Below are positions 13,640 to 26,376 of a stretch of DNA of 64,000 nt, piece after piece. Below the pieces are notes generated by a model that saw only the letters and a program-made list of their open reading frames with translations, did not search any database and was not told the origin of the DNA. Origin of the DNA: Serripes groenlandicus (taxonomy: Eukaryota > Mollusca > Bivalvia > Cardiida > Cardiidae); contig JASEVX010000081.1 in assembly GCA_031761405.1 (NCBI GenBank), positions 1-64,000 of the forward strand, in the 5' to 3' direction. The translations under genes were made by a program, and so were the position numbers. Position 1 is the first letter of the stretch. The number at the start of each line of letters is the position of its first letter.

Positions 13640-13800
13640 CAACAACAACATGCTAGAGTTATAGTTAATCTGCACTGCACATATGCAGGTCATAAGTTAC
13701 CTATAAATCAAGTTTGAAATGGATACAACGGAAATTGATTGTGACAATGGCCGAACTAAATAAGGAAAAATTGGAGATAACTCCTAAAAAACCCAGACCA
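13640..13800 (+). repeat. Dispersed repeat family X, copy 2
   Basis: Shares CATGCTAGAGTTATAGTTA, CTGCACATATGCAGGTCATA and GACAATGGCC with copy 1 at 12414-12605, in the same order and spacing. Confidence 0.7.
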
Positions 13801-14049
13801 AGCTATGTTCCTAGTATATTTCCATTCTCCTGTAATCACAAGATATAAGTGTTACCACTTTGAAATGAAAAAGCCAAACAGAAACAACGTTTTGACCAAT
13901 TAATGTTAACCAAGACAGACGGACGGATGCATAATCAAACGGACAGTCGGCCGGGCGACTTATTATTAATCCATAAGTGCCTCCCAGATTTACAGACATA
14001 CAACACACAAAGTATTGATTGGTGAAGACTGGTTCCGATGCGTCTGAAT

Positions 14050-15400
14050 ATCCAGTACATGACACCTCTAGCTCTTGTCACGCGGGTTTTATATATCTTG
14101 TACATTATCGAGACCTCGAGCTTTTGTCGTGCGGGTGATATATATCTATTACATTACCGAGACCTCTAGCTCTTGTCGCACGGGTGATATATATCCATTA
14201 CATTACCGAGACCTCTAGCTCTTGTCGCACGGGTGATATATATCCATTACATTACCGAGACCTCTAGCTCTTGTTGCACGGGTGATAAATATCCATTACA
14301 TTACCGAGACCTCTAGCTCTTGTTGCGGGGTTGTATAATATCCATTACATTACCGAGACCTCTAGCTCTTGTCGTGCGGGTGATATATATCCATTACATT
14401 ACCGAGACCTCTAGCTCTTGTCACGCGGGTGATATATATCCATTACATTACCGAGACCTCTAGATCTTGTTGCGGGGTGGTATAATATCCATTACATTAC
14501 CGAGACCTCTAGCTCTTGTCGTGCGGGTGATATATATCCATTACATTACCGAGACCTCTAGCTCTTGTTGCGGGGTGGTATAATATCCATTACATTACCG
14601 AGACCTCTAGCTCTTGTCGTGCGGGTGATATATATCCATTACATTACCGAGACCTCTAGCTCTTGTTGAGGGGTGTTATAATATCTACTACATTAACGAG
14701 ACCTCTAGCTCTTGCCGCACGCGGGTGGTATATATCCATTATATTACCAATACCTTTAGCACTTGTCTCGCGGGAGGTTTATATCCACTACATAACTTAG
14801 ACCTCTAGCTCTTGTCGCACGGGTGATAAATATCCAGTACATTACCGAGACCTCTAGCTCTTGTTGCGGGGTGGTATAATATCCATTACATTACCGAGAC
14901 CTCTAGCTCTTGTCGTGCGGGTGATATATATCCATTACATTACCGAGACCTCTAGCTCTTGTTGAGGGGTGTTATAATATCTACTACATTAACGAGACCT
15001 CTAGCTCTTGCCGCACGCGGGTGGTATATATCCATTGTATTACCAATACCTTTAGCACTTGTCTCGCGGGAGGTATATATCCACTACATTACCGAGACGT
15101 CTAGCTCTTGCCGCGCTCGGGTGGTGTATATCCATTATATTACCAATACCTTTAGCACTTGTCTCGCGGGAGGTATATATCCACTACATAACTTATACCT
15201 CTAGCTCTTGTCGCACGGGTGATAAATATCCAGTACATTACCGAGACCTCTAGCTCTTGTCGCGCGGGTGGTATATTATCCAGTTCATTACCGAGACCTC
15301 TAGCTTTTGCCGCACGCGGGTGGTTTATATAAATTATATTACCGAAACCTCTAGCTCTTGTCGCGCGGATGGAATAATAGCCAGTACATTAGCGAGGCCA
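14050..15400. repeat. 49-bp minisatellite array, CpG-bearing
   Basis: About 27 tandem units of 49-50 bp built on GAGACCTCTAGCTCTTGT, a CpG-containing middle (CGTGCGGG, CGCACGGG or TGCGGGGT) and TATCCATTACATTACC. A higher-order period of about 296 bp (six units) is seen from the GTTGAGGGGTGTTATAATA variant at 14665 and 14961. Plus-strand ORFs at 14959-15454 are produced by the repeat and should be ignored. Confidence 0.95.
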
Positions 15401-16735
15401 GAATGCATTCAGAACCTGTCATATATATTCATTATAGTATTAAATGCACAATAATGATTTTTTCGACAACGCGTATTTGTTCGTGTATGTTGTCTTATTG
15501 CGCGGTGCGATCACACACCGTGCTTTATGTGGTTACTTTGAACTTTTAACAATAGTTAAGGATGAAAGGAGGAGTTATTATTACGATAAACTAAATGTAA
15601 ATGCCTTGGTCAAAATACAGTTACAATTGATTGTAAAGAGACTTAATCATAGTTTATTTAAAATGATATATTTATTTCTAATATTTTAAATATTTGTTCA
15701 ATTAATTTTCGTAATTTCGATGATATTATAAACACCTACGATCATTCTTATCTACGTCCCTGATATTATTTCATTTTCGGGTTATGGCAATCGGAACATC
15801 TCGGCAGACTACATATTTTAAGATGAAGGGTAACGAAATCGGCCGAGATATGCCGCATGCTCTATATGCATCTTTTCAATCTAATTATAAATATGCTAAT
15901 GGTGTAGTGTGTATTGTTTCATTCTATAAATAGATACAGACTTAATTAGTGGCCGCTAGTTTGGTTTTGAATAAATGTGTTGAATGTTTTTTAAAAAAAA
16001 AATATGCTTAATTCTTGTAATGTTACGATAAATAATAAAATAATGATTGCTTTGACAGCGCTTATTCTTTCGTGTATGTTGTCTTATACTGTATAGTTGT
16101 ATCAACGTCTGCTCTTCAAATGTCCGAAATACCCACTTTTGTCTGTTAATGTAAAAATATTTGTAAATACGAACCTTTCAAAAGAAGTGATGACTCCCTG
16201 CACACAATAAAATACTGGCTGGTGTGACGGATTCGATCAATGCAAATTATTCATGTCTTAACTTACCATCTGCTACTTGATCAAATAAGTCAACAATGAA
16301 TATGATAACGAATTCTTATAAACCAGCCGCGTCGGTTGAACTGTAAGTTCTACGTTCAGTGGAGTCCGTGCGTATACCCGCTCTTACCGGCGTCTTCACT
16401 GTCTACATTTATGTTACAATACTCACACATGTATCTTTTGACAGAAAATGAAGACCCACTCGTTTTACAGCGATGTAGCTTTCACTTGTGTTAAAACCTG
16501 ACAGGCAATATTACCCCATATCGCCAGACGTGGTTCAAATAAAAAAAAGCAGCTGTTGATCCATGTTAGTGAGGTAAACAAAGGATACAATGATTTCATT
16601 ATATATGTGATTTATCTGAGACATGTCTGCCAAAAATTGGAGCTGCTTTATGAACTTCAAGCGAGCATACATCTTCATCAAAGCATTATTTTTACTCTTA
16701 ATGAACTATTGATACAAACTACTGTGGTAAATGTG
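15401..16735. other. Inter-array sequence with a weak direct repeat
   Basis: Contains AATAATGATTTTTTCGACAA...TCGTGTATGTTGTCTTAT at 15447-15500. A diverged direct copy, AATAATGATTGCTTTGACA...TCGTGTATGTTGTCTTAT, lies at 16040-16090. The sequence is otherwise AT-rich with no gene recognised. Confidence 0.5.
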
Positions 16736-16737
16736 GT

Positions 16738-16883
16738 TAATCATATAGATATTAACACAACTTTCAGTAGATAATTTAGTAAATCATATATATGAACTAT
16801 TTACACAACTTTCAGTGGATAATTTGGTAAATCATATATATATAAACTATTTACACAACTTTCAGTGGATAATTTGGAAAATC

Positions 16884-16916
<33 letters not shown>

Positions 16917-16950
16917 ACACAACTTTCAGTGGATAATTTGGTTAATCATA
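16738..16950. repeat. Short ~60-bp tandem repeat with AT microsatellite
   Basis: Four imperfect units carrying CTATTTACACAACTTTCAGT, GGATAATTTGG and AATCATATATAT. The third unit is expanded by an (AT)n run at about 16884-16906. Confidence 0.9.
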
Positions 16951-17029
16951 TACAACTATGTCAAGCGAATAGAGATGTCGAGGTATCTCCGTTTCGGTGT
17001 CAATCAAAAGGGAAAATGATTAGAAACTA

Positions 17030-19990
17030 GTGGGGCTATACTTTCAGATATTTTTATTGGGGGCAATCAGTGCATCTTTTATATGTACGTGGACACTGGA
17101 TGTTCTGTAAACAGAAAGTCAATCAATGCATATTTTATATGTACGTGGACACTTGATGTTCTGTAATCAGAAAGTCAATCAATGCATTTTTTATATGTAC
17201 GTGGACACTTAATGTTCTGTAATCAGAAAGTCAATCAATGCATCTTTTATATGTACGTGAACACTTGATGTTCTGTGATCAGAAGGGCAATCAATGCATC
17301 TTTTATATGTACGTGGACACTAACGTTATGTAATCAGTAAGACAAGCAATGCATCTTTTATATGTACGTACACACTGACGATTCTCTTATCAGAAAGGCA
17401 ATCAATGCATATTTTATATGTACGTGGACACTTGATGTTCTGTAATCAGAAAGTCAATCAATGCATTTTTTATATGTACGTGGACACTTAATGTTCTGTA
17501 ATCAGAAAGTCAATCAATGCATCTTTTATATGTACGTGGACACTTGATGTTCTGTGATCAGAAGGGCAATCAATGCATCTTTTATATGTACGTGGACACT
17601 AACGTTATGTAATCAGTAAGACAAGCAATGTATCTTTATATGTACGTACACACTGACAATTCTCTTATCAAGCAATGCATCTTTTATACGTACGTACACA
17701 CTGACGGTTCTCTTACCAGAAAGTCAATCAATGCATCTTTTATATATACATGTACGTGGACACTGGATATTCTGTAATCAGAAAAACAATCAATGCATCT
17801 TTCATATATATACGTGGACACTTGATGTTCTGTAATCAGAAGGGCAATCAATGCATATTTTATATATACGTGGACACTTGATATTCTGTAATCAGAAAGT
17901 CAATCAATGCATCTTTTATATATACGTGGACACTGAATGTTCTGTACTCAGAAAGGCAATCAATGCATCTGTTATATGTACATGGGACACTGTATATTCT
18001 ATAACCAGAAAGGCAATCAATACATCTGTTATATGTACATGGGACACTGGATTTTCTATAATCAGAAGGGAACCAATACACCTTTTATATGTACATAGGA
18101 CACTGGATATTCTATAATCAGAAGGGCAATAAATGCATCTTTTATTATGTACATGGACACTGGATAGTATGTAATCAGAAGGGCAATAAATGCATCTATT
18201 ATATGTACGTGGATACTGGATGTTTTATAATCGGAAGGGCAAACAGTGCATCGGTATATGTACCTAGACACTAAAGGTTATGTAATCAGAAAGACAATCA
18301 ATGCATCTTGTATATGTACATGGACACTGGATAGTATGTAATAAAAAGGGCAATAAATGCATCTATTATATGTACGTGGATACTGGATGTTTTGTAATCG
18401 GAAGGGCAAACAGTGCATCTTTATATGTACCTAGACACTAAAGGTTATGTAATCAGAAAGATAATCAATGCATCTTGTATATGTACGTGGACACTAGATT
18501 TGCTATAATCAGCAGGGCAATCAATGCATCTTTATGATGTACGTGGACACTAGAAGTAATGTAATCAGAAATTCAATCAATGCACTTTTTATATGTACGT
18601 GGACAATAGAAGTTATGTAATCAGAAAGGCAGACAGTGCATCTTTTATATGTAGGTGGATACCGAAAGTTCTGTAAACGGAAGTACAATTGATGCATCTG
18701 TTTTATGTAGGTGGACACTGAAGGTTCTCCAAACAGGAGGGCAATCAATGTATCTTTTATATGAACGGTGATACTGAAGGCTCTATAATCACAAGGACAC
18801 TCAATAACTATTTTATATGTACGTTGACATTACAGGTTCTATACTAGGAAGGGAAATTAATGCATCTGTTTTATGTACGTGGAGACTTGCGGTTCTTAAA
18901 TCGGAAGGGCAATCAATGCTTCTCTCATATGTAAGTGGACCCTGAAAGTGCTGTAATCAGAAGGGCAATCCGATCATCTTTAATATGTACGTGAACACTG
19001 TATGTTCTGTAATCAGAATGGTAATCAGTGAATATGTTATATGCACATGACCACTGGATGTTCTATAATCAGAAGGCAATCAGTGCATCTTTTATTTGTA
19101 CATGGCCACTAAAGGTTCTGTAATCGGAAGGGCAATCAGTGCATCTTTTATTTGTACATTGCCACTTAAGGTTCTGTAATCGGAAAGGCAATCAGTGCAT
19201 CGTTTATATGTACGTGGCCACTATAAGTTATATAATCAGAACGGCAATCAGTGCATCTTTTATTTGTACATGGCTACTGAAGGTTCTGCAATCGGAAGGG
19301 CAATCAATGCATCTTTTATATGTACATCACCACTGAAGGCTATGTCATCAGAAAGGCGATCAATGCATCTTTGATATGTAAATGGTCACTGAAAATTCTG
19401 TAATCGGAACGGCAATCAGTGCATCGTTTATATGTTTGGGGACACTAGATGTCCTGTAATCAGAAATTCAATCAATGCATCGTTTATATGTACATGGTCA
19501 CGGAAGATTCTATAATCGGAAGGGCAATCAATGCATCTTTTATATGTACGTGGACACTAGATGTTCTGTAATCAGAAATTCAATCAATGAATATTTCATA
19601 TACAGGTGGACACTGTTCTATAATCGGAAGGGCTATCAGTGCATCGTTTATATGTACATATACATGGACACTAGATGTTCTCTAACCAGAAAAGTCAATC
19701 AACGCATATTTTATATGTACATGGTCACTGACGGTTCTATCATCGGAAGGACAATCAATGCATATGTTATATGTTTGTGGACACTGGCGCTTCTTTAATC
19801 AGAAGGGCAATTAATGCATCATTTTTATGTTTGTTGACATTTGATGTTCTATAATCGGAAAGTCAATAATTGCATCTTGTACATGTACGTCGATACTAGA
19901 TGTTCTATAATCAGCAGGGCAATCAATGCATAGTTTGTATGTACGTGAACACTGAAGGTTCTGTAATCAGAAAGGTAATCATTGCATCTT
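17030..19990. repeat. 56-bp satellite array
   Basis: Roughly 52 units of 56 bp with the core TCAATCAATGCATCTTTTAT followed by ATGTACGTGGACACT and TTCTGTAATCAGAA. The left part (17050-17700) is well conserved and contains a duplicated block of about five units; the right part (18800-19990) is more diverged. Many ORFs on both strands are by-products of the unit length and the lack of stops in some frames. Confidence 0.95.
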
Positions 19991-19999
19991 TTATTACAT

Positions 20000-20135
20000 C
20001 CACTAAATAAAATACTTACTAATATCGATGATCACCGCAATACCGCCTACGGGCTAATTTGATCACCGCGATTGACATTTCGTCGATTCGAGCTTCTTAT
20101 CTATTTTGAAATCACCGCGATTCCACCGCGATATT
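20000..20135. repeat. CpG-rich ATCACCGCGATT repeat, left patch
   Basis: Several ATCACCGCGATT-like and CCACCGCGAT motifs in otherwise AT-rich sequence. Similar patches recur at 21675-21890, suggesting both belong to one dispersed element or are two copies of one family. Confidence 0.55.
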
Positions 20136-20588
20136 TATCTGTAAAAATGTTTTACTTTTATTAAAAAAAAAATTTTTTCGATTATACACTTGCTAAAATT
20201 CATTCCATTTCAGCAAATTATTCGAAAAACAGTGGAAGATTGTGTTTGTTTACGATAAGGTCAAGTTTCGTAATAGAAAATGGCGGGCATCGGATATACG
20301 TTTAAGGTGCGGACATATCGTACATATGATTATCTCACATTTTTTAGTAAGAGAGAAATATTGTTAAATTACAATACATGTACATTGTATATATATCTTT
20401 GAATTTTGTATATATACAGTACATGTACTTGAATATAACTTTTATGTGTTAAAATTGTTGATATTGATGATATTGATGCACTGACTCATATAAAATATAA
20501 AAGCGCACGCCGATCAGCAAAATGGAACACCGAAAGTAACCTTAAGTATAATCAGGTTCGAATATTGAAGTGTTATGAAGACCAGTTG

Positions 20589-20765
20589 TTAACGCTTTCC
20601 CACCTATAGACGTATTTTGACGCATCTGCAGCAGACGACTTTTGAAAACATTGCTTTCATTTTTTTCAGTAATTATAACTACACTAATAACGATTTTCCA
20701 TAGTTTTGAGTAGATATTTTTAAAGTCGTCCGCTGCAGATATATTTATATGTGGGAAAGGGATAA
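20589..20765 (-). mobile_element. TTAA foldback MITE (copy 1)
   Basis: Left end is TTAACGCTTTCCC with CTGCAGCAGACGACTTT; right end is AAAGTCGTCCGCTGCAGAT with GTGGGAAAGGGATAA. The internal part is in the opposite orientation to most copies in the window. Confidence 0.85.
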
Positions 20766-21674
20766 GTTGTGTGAGAAACGTTAAATTACCTTATCTGTAT
20801 CCTTAATGAATCCTCTGCTTCTCACTTGAAAATTTCCATCAATATCGTAACGTACCAGAAAGAATGAGTGCTGCTTAGATAACTGTCTTAAAGACATTGT
20901 TCTTTGACACGAAAAAAGCACTTACAATTCACAAAACTAGCGCACAAAATATCCCTTTTAAATGTGAATACTGAATTTCAATTTACAGACGCAAGTTGCG
21001 GACAAGAGTATATCGTCATCAAATCAGATTATATAGCGTAATGGATTCAAGTGTCCGTCCCCGAAAATAATTGCTTAATTTGTATGAAACCATGTATAGA
21101 TGAGAGAAACACTTTTTAATTTGTTTGGGTCACCTTAATTCACAAGTATTTTTATGAGTAAACATGCCAATGAATGAGACTTCGTAATCTCTTTCAATTC
21201 AGATAATTAGTTTTTGGTTGTTTAATTAAATCCGGGACTAACATGGGCGCTTCACACTTCTTTGTTTGCAAAGTTTGTTATGGTTTTGTTTTTGTAATTC
21301 AGCCGACTTTGAAACAGGTTTTAAAGAATTAATTTATAGGCGATTAAGAATGAACAATGCATTGGTAATTGTGGTGATTGACAATGGAATTACGTCATTT
21401 TTAGTGAGATTTAAAGTAAGCTACACATCTTTCAGGCAGAATTAACAGTTTTATTATCACGTAGTTGTATCGTTTACAGAATACATCACATTTAGGGGAA
21501 TTGTATTGACGAATTTTAATAAATTGAGTTGTTACGCATATATCCTGCTTTATAGTTAGTACTGATTTATAAGCATTGTCCTCTTCAACAACATTTATTC
21601 GTACTGTAATGAAATAAAAATTAAAAATTAAAAAATCTACCAGCAAAACGGCGAGAAAAAGCTTATCTAGTCAA
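20766..21674. other. Unassigned AT-rich stretch
   Basis: No repeat structure or coding signal recognised. The minus-strand ORF at 21401-21646 has no family resemblance. Confidence 0.45.
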
Positions 21675-21890
21675 AGAAATGTCACCGCGATTCCGCGATG
21701 GTTCCACCGCAAATCCACGATTATCGGTTTTATTAAACCCCTAGGGTTATCTTGTTGCGTCCGCGATGGTACATAAAATCAAATCGCGGTGATGGGTGGA
21801 CTTCCATCCACCTTCGCGGACCAATATAATTGTCCGCGTTGAGATTTGTCCGCGGTGGCTCGTGGACGATGCGTTTTCCGCGTGAGCTGT
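21675..21890. repeat. CpG-rich ACCGCGATT repeat, right patch
   Basis: Contains TCACCGCGATTCCGCGATGG, AATCGCGGTGATGGGTGGA and TTGTCCGCGGTGG. Motifs occur in both orientations and match the patch at 20000-20135. Confidence 0.55.
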
Positions 21891-21892
21891 AC

Positions 21893-22002
21893 TGTATGAC
21901 CTACAGATGTGCAGTGCCTAAGAATCATAACTCTAGCATGCTTTCAATTGTCTGTCACTTATCAGCATGATTCCAATATACAAAATGGATCTGTAGAGTC
22001 AG
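21893..22002 (-). repeat. Dispersed repeat family X, copy 3
   Basis: The reverse complement reads ATATTGGAATCATGCTGATAA, GCATGCTAGAGTTATGATT and CTGCACATCTGTAGGTCATA, matching the copies at 12414 and 13645. Confidence 0.8.
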
Positions 22003-22215
22003 GAACGTATATATGTCCCTGTTAGAGTCCACTGAACTGAACATATTATACTTTAAGGTCTCTGCTCGGTTGTTTGTCAATCCATGAGAGACCATATGTT
22101 TACAGTATGAAACGTTGTTTTTCCACCAACACCAATCCCTGAGATTAATCTAAGCTGCTTATATTAATCAATCCCGATGTTTTCTTCCTGGAGACTTTAA
22201 CAGTACTCCAAAAGG

Positions 22216-22282
22216 CATAACTTCCCATCACAGGATTCGAACCCGTGACCTTTGGTACTAGAGGGCGACATCTACCTCTTTG
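22216..22282 (-). repeat. tRNA-like fragment (SINE head)
   Basis: The minus strand carries GGTCACGGGTTCGAATCC, a strong B-box with its T-stem, preceded by AGGTAGATGTCGCCCTC. The 5' half is not a good D-arm, so it is probably a SINE or tRNA pseudogene. Confidence 0.5.
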
Positions 22283-22374
22283 AATGGAATATTGGCAAAG
22301 AGAAAGATGAAAAAATTCTTTAAATTACTGTTTTATTTGACTTATTATAACAGTACACGTTGAAAAGATATTAC

Positions 22375-22660
22375 AAACCAACTTAACAAAACACCTGTAG
22401 AACATAAACAAATATTACAGACCATATTTAGAATAAAGTTCAAGTATTGTATGTGTACACAATAGGTAGTAAATAAACAAACATCACAGATGGACTAAAC
22501 GCAGGTAGAACATTTAAATAACAAGTATTACAGACCATCTGAACAAAATGAAGGTAGAGCATAAACGAACATATCACAGGGCCATCTTAACAAATAAAGG
22601 TAGAGCATAAGCAAATATTACAGACCAGCTAAACCAAGAGCTGTAGAACATAAACAATCA
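22375..22660. repeat. Imperfect tandem repeat around ATTACAGACCA
   Basis: ATTACAGACCATCTGAACAA-like text and GGTAGAGCATAAACAAAT-like text recur every 40-70 bp through the interval. Confidence 0.6.
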
Positions 22661-22739
22661 AGAGTGACAAACTATCACAAAGCAATCCCAACAGGACAAT
22701 AATCGAGACCAAGGTTTTATGCTTACAAATAATCACATC

Positions 22740-23180
22740 AAGTTTGATGAAGATTGGAAAATAACTATTGAAATTAAAGGGCAGACAAGGCTTATTTGGC
22801 CAAATTTTGGATAACTCGAGGGCCATAGTTCAAAAGTCTTGACCAATGTGGCTGGTTATCGAACTTGGCTCAGACATTATATCCAGTTACTTGTTCAACA
22901 AGTGAAACTCTGATGAAAACCTCGACTTAGATTGGACAAGGCTTATTTGACCAATTTTAGATCATTCAAGGGCTATAATCCAAAAGTGCCTTTGGCGATT
23001 TGGCTATCAAACTCGGCTCAGACATAATATCCACTTACTTGTTCAACAAGTTTGGTGAAAATCGGAGGAAACCCTGTTTGACTAAGAGAGCTGACTAGGC
23101 TTATTTGGCCCTTTTTGGATACATCAAGGGCCATAATCCAAACATGCCTTGGTGATTTGACTATTTCTCTTTAAGGATCA
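22740..23180. repeat. ~150-bp tandem repeat, about 2.7 units
   Basis: GGCTTATTTGGCC, ATCAAGGGCCATAATCC and GCTCAGACATAATATCCACT recur in the same order three times, with the last unit incomplete. ORFs here are by-products. Confidence 0.75.
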
Positions 23181-23226
23181 GATGAAGGGTCATAATCTAA
23201 AAGTGTATTTTGTTATTTCGCTGGTT

Positions 23227-23425
23227 ATTCTTTTCCCACATACAACAAAACTACAGATGACTTTGAAAACAACTTGAAAATGTCTATAACTGAAAAGTAA
23301 TTTATGAATAGAGCTGAAACATATGTGGCAAAAGAGAAATTACTTATTATGAACGAATTCTCCTTTTGCCACAATGTTATCAAAATATCATCTGCAGATG
23401 CTTCAACATGTGGGAAAGGGATTAA
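23227..23425 (+). mobile_element. TTAA foldback MITE (copy 2)
   Basis: Left end TTTTCCCACATACAACAAAAC; right end CTTCAACATGTGGGAAAGGGATTAA. The core palindrome is ATATGTGGCAAAAGAGAAAT facing TTCTCCTTTTGCCACAATG. An ORF at 23304-23519 is generated by the element. Confidence 0.85.
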
Positions 23426-23552
23426 TTATTCTTGGATCAGACATTATGCCCACAAAGAAGTTCATCAAGTTAGTGAAGATCACAATAAAATAATCAAAAT
23501 CATTGCCAAACTTTACTAAATACTATAAATATGAACTACATACAAACTTTAT

Positions 23553-23759
23553 TTAACCTTTTCCCTCATACAGGCACCTTCTCTGCAGCAGACTTTAGAA
23601 AACAATGGGACAAACGGAGATATTGGTCATAAGGAACAGTTTTGCCTTTTACCGCAATAGTTTCAACTTTATTAAATTATTTTACTATTATTTATGCAGA
23701 TTTCTCTTATTTTTGCCTGGACGTATTCAAAGTGCTGCTTTTGTATGTAGAATAGGATT
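23553..23759 (-). mobile_element. TTAA foldback MITE, degenerate (copy 3)
   Basis: Begins TTAACCTTTTCCCTCATACA and CTGCAGCAGACTTTAGAAAAC. The right arm is badly eroded (GTGCTGCTTTTGTATGTAG). Confidence 0.65.
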
Positions 23760-24094
23760 GATCCTGGTATTTTGAAAGTCTAATAAAGAAGTAATCCTGA
23801 CCATTATTGTCAAAGCAGGTTTTAGGAAATAAACTGCTCCAGGAACCAAAGCATTCCTCATTGGCAACCATTGAAGATCCAGACCAACCTGCAAATCTGT
23901 ACGTTACGATTTTGACATGATTGGATCAGATATCATGGATGCACACACGCACACACATCTTTTTTTTAGTTTTGTTACAAAATCTGTAAAGTTGGTTTTC
24001 CTGAAACATTGCTCACCTCTGCTTCTGTGCACAGGATATGTGCTTTGTTTGAAAGTCATTTAAATCAAATATTATATAATAAAAGTAATAATAA

Positions 24095-25300
24095 TAATAA
24101 AAACAAGATGTGTTTGTGAAACACTGATGCCCCCCAATGGCAACATCTAGGTCAAAGGTTAAGGTCGCCAGGTCAAAAATGTTGGTACTGACAGAAAGGT
24201 CATGTCACAAGGAACATGTCACAAGGAATACACATGTGAAATATGGTAGCCGTACCTGTTATGGTTCAAAAGTAGTGGTCAAGGTTAAAACATTTTATTA
24301 GAGAATGGCAACATCTAGGTCAAAGGTCAAGGTCGCAACGTGAAAAATTTTGGTACTGACAGAAAGGTCATGTCACAAGATATACACATGAAATATGGTA
24401 GCCGTACCTGTTATGGTTCAAAAATAGTGGTCAAGGTTAAAGGTTTTTTTCGAGAATGGCAACATCTAGGTCAAAGGTCAAGGTTGCAAGGTAAAAAATT
24501 TGGTAGTGACAGAAAGGTCATGTCACAAGTTATACACATGTGAAATATGGTAGCTGTACCTGTTATGGTTCAAAAGCAACATCTAGGTCAAAGGTCAAGG
24601 TCAAAAATGTTGGTACTGACAGAAAGGTCATGTCACAAGGTATACACATGTGAAATATGGTAGCCTTACCTGTTATGATTCAAAAGTAGTGGGGAAGAAA
24701 AAAAAATGAGAATGTCAACATCTAGGTCAAAGGTCAAGGTCGCAAGGTCAAAAATGTTGGTACTGACAGAAAGGTCATGTCACAAGGAATACACATGTGA
24801 AATATGATAGCCGTATCTGTTATGGTTCAAAAGTAATGGCCAAGGTTAAAGTTTATTTCGAGAATGGCAACATCTAGGTCAAAGGTCAAGGTCGCAAGGT
24901 CATGTCACAAGGAATACACATGTGAAATATGGTAGCCGTACCTGTTATGGTTCAAAAGTAATGGCCAAGGTTAAAGTTTTTTTCGAGAATGGCAACATCT
25001 AGGTCAAAGGTCAAGGTCGCAAGGTCAAACATTTTGGTACTGACAGAAAGGTAATGTCACAAGGAATACACATGTGAAATATGGTAGCCGTACCTGTTAT
25101 GGTTCAAAAGAAGTGGTCAAGGTTAAAGTTTTTTTCGTGCAGACAGGCCAAAAACTACATCTAGGTCAAAGGTCAAGGTCGCAAGGTCAAAAATGTTGGT
25201 ACTGACAGAAAGGTCATGTCACAAGGAATACACATGTGAAATATGGTAGCTGTACCTGTTATGGTTCAAAAGTAGTGGTCAAGGTTAAATTCGGAGATTC
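24095..25300. repeat. ~155-bp tandem repeat of the AGGTCAAAGGTCAAGGTC type
   Basis: About eight units, each with GGCAACATCTAGGTCAAAGG, TTGGTACTGACAGAAAGGTC, ATGTCACAAGGAATACACAT, ATATGGTAGCCGTACCTGTT and a variable AAAGTTTTTTTCGAGAAT spacer. It is preceded by AACAAGATGTGTTTGTGAAA and ends at a G-run (25302-25314). Some units lack the middle third, giving shorter periods. I take this to be a mollusc dispersed-repeat family from memory of the sequence type. Confidence 0.9.
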
Positions 25301-25314
25301 CGGGGGGGGGGGGG

Positions 25315-26093
25315 CATAAAAATACTACTACTAATAATAATGATAATACTAATGCAAATAATACTTTATTTTAAGAGGGTAACACAGTAAGTTACACAAG
25401 TATTCTCTGTGTTCCTCAACAGAAAAGCGTAAATTACAGTAATACAGTGAAATATTTAAATTCCGTAACAATGCATGTCAATCAGCATGCACTACAATAA
25501 CTAACAATAAATATAACAACTGACGTAATAACTTTTAATTATTTTTTTACATTTAATAATTTTACACATATTATCATCCTGTTATTGTCATTACAAGCAA
25601 TAGTTATTAACTTATCCATCTTATACTGAAAAACATTAAAACAGATTTGATTAACAATTAATATTAAATAAATAACATTTAAGTTTATTTGTAAAGGTGT
25701 AAACATTCAAGATAGAATTTCAACTGGCAGACCATTCACTAGAAGAGATCCAGAATAATGAAATTATTTTAAGCTTTGTTTTAGGTTTTATTAAAAAGCT
25801 TTTACAATTCAACCATCATAGAGAGTGTGAGACTGTGTGTTGGTTTTGTTAAGATAGATGTATTTCTAAACACATTTGAGTAGCGCTACAGGAAAACCAC
25901 AGGGCATTTGCGATCACTGTAGGTCCAGATCATCCTGTGCAGTCTGATCTGGTGCTACAAAGTTTGCGAATTAGTGAAATCTGACATACAGTTAACATTT
26001 AGATCAAATATTATATTGGTATGAAATGTGATTTTTTTCTTACATTTGTCAACAAAGCACTACATCTGACTTTCATTGAGCATTCCTCATTTA
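25315..26093. other. Unassigned AT-rich stretch
   Basis: Short ATA/TAC microsatellite at 25318-25350, then AT-rich sequence with no gene or repeat unit recognised. Confidence 0.45.
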
Positions 26094-26376
26094 TTAACGC
26101 TTTTTCATATATAAAATATTTGAGGCAGACATATTTGAAATCATCTTATCAAAAATATGGAAAATATCTAAAATTTACTGAAAAAGTTGATAACATTGTG
26201 GCAAAAGGAGAAATTACTCATCATGTCGCAATGTTTTCAAAAGTAGTCTGCTGCAGGAGTGAGAAAGATTCAGCATATATACATATACTCTTTATTTCCT
26301 CTTTGAAATTGCTCTCAAAGGTTTTAGGTTTTCAAAGTCGTCTGCTGCTGATTTGTTGTAAGTGGGAAAGGATTAA
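26094..26376 (+). mobile_element. TTAA foldback MITE, long form (copy 4)
   Basis: TTAACGCTTTTTCATAT at the left and TTTGTTGTAAGTGGGAAAGGATTAA at the right. The core ATTGTGGCAAAAGGAGAAAT faces TGTCGCAATGTTTTCAAAAG. An extra GTCTGCTGCAGGAGTGAG arm precedes a second right arm at 26330-26355, suggesting nested or recombined copies. The 128-codon ORF at 26021-26407 is produced by this element. Confidence 0.85.

Noticed and set aside
14050..19990. CRISPR-like regular repeats
   Set aside because: Repeats are contiguous, without unique spacers, in a eukaryotic genome; they are minisatellites.
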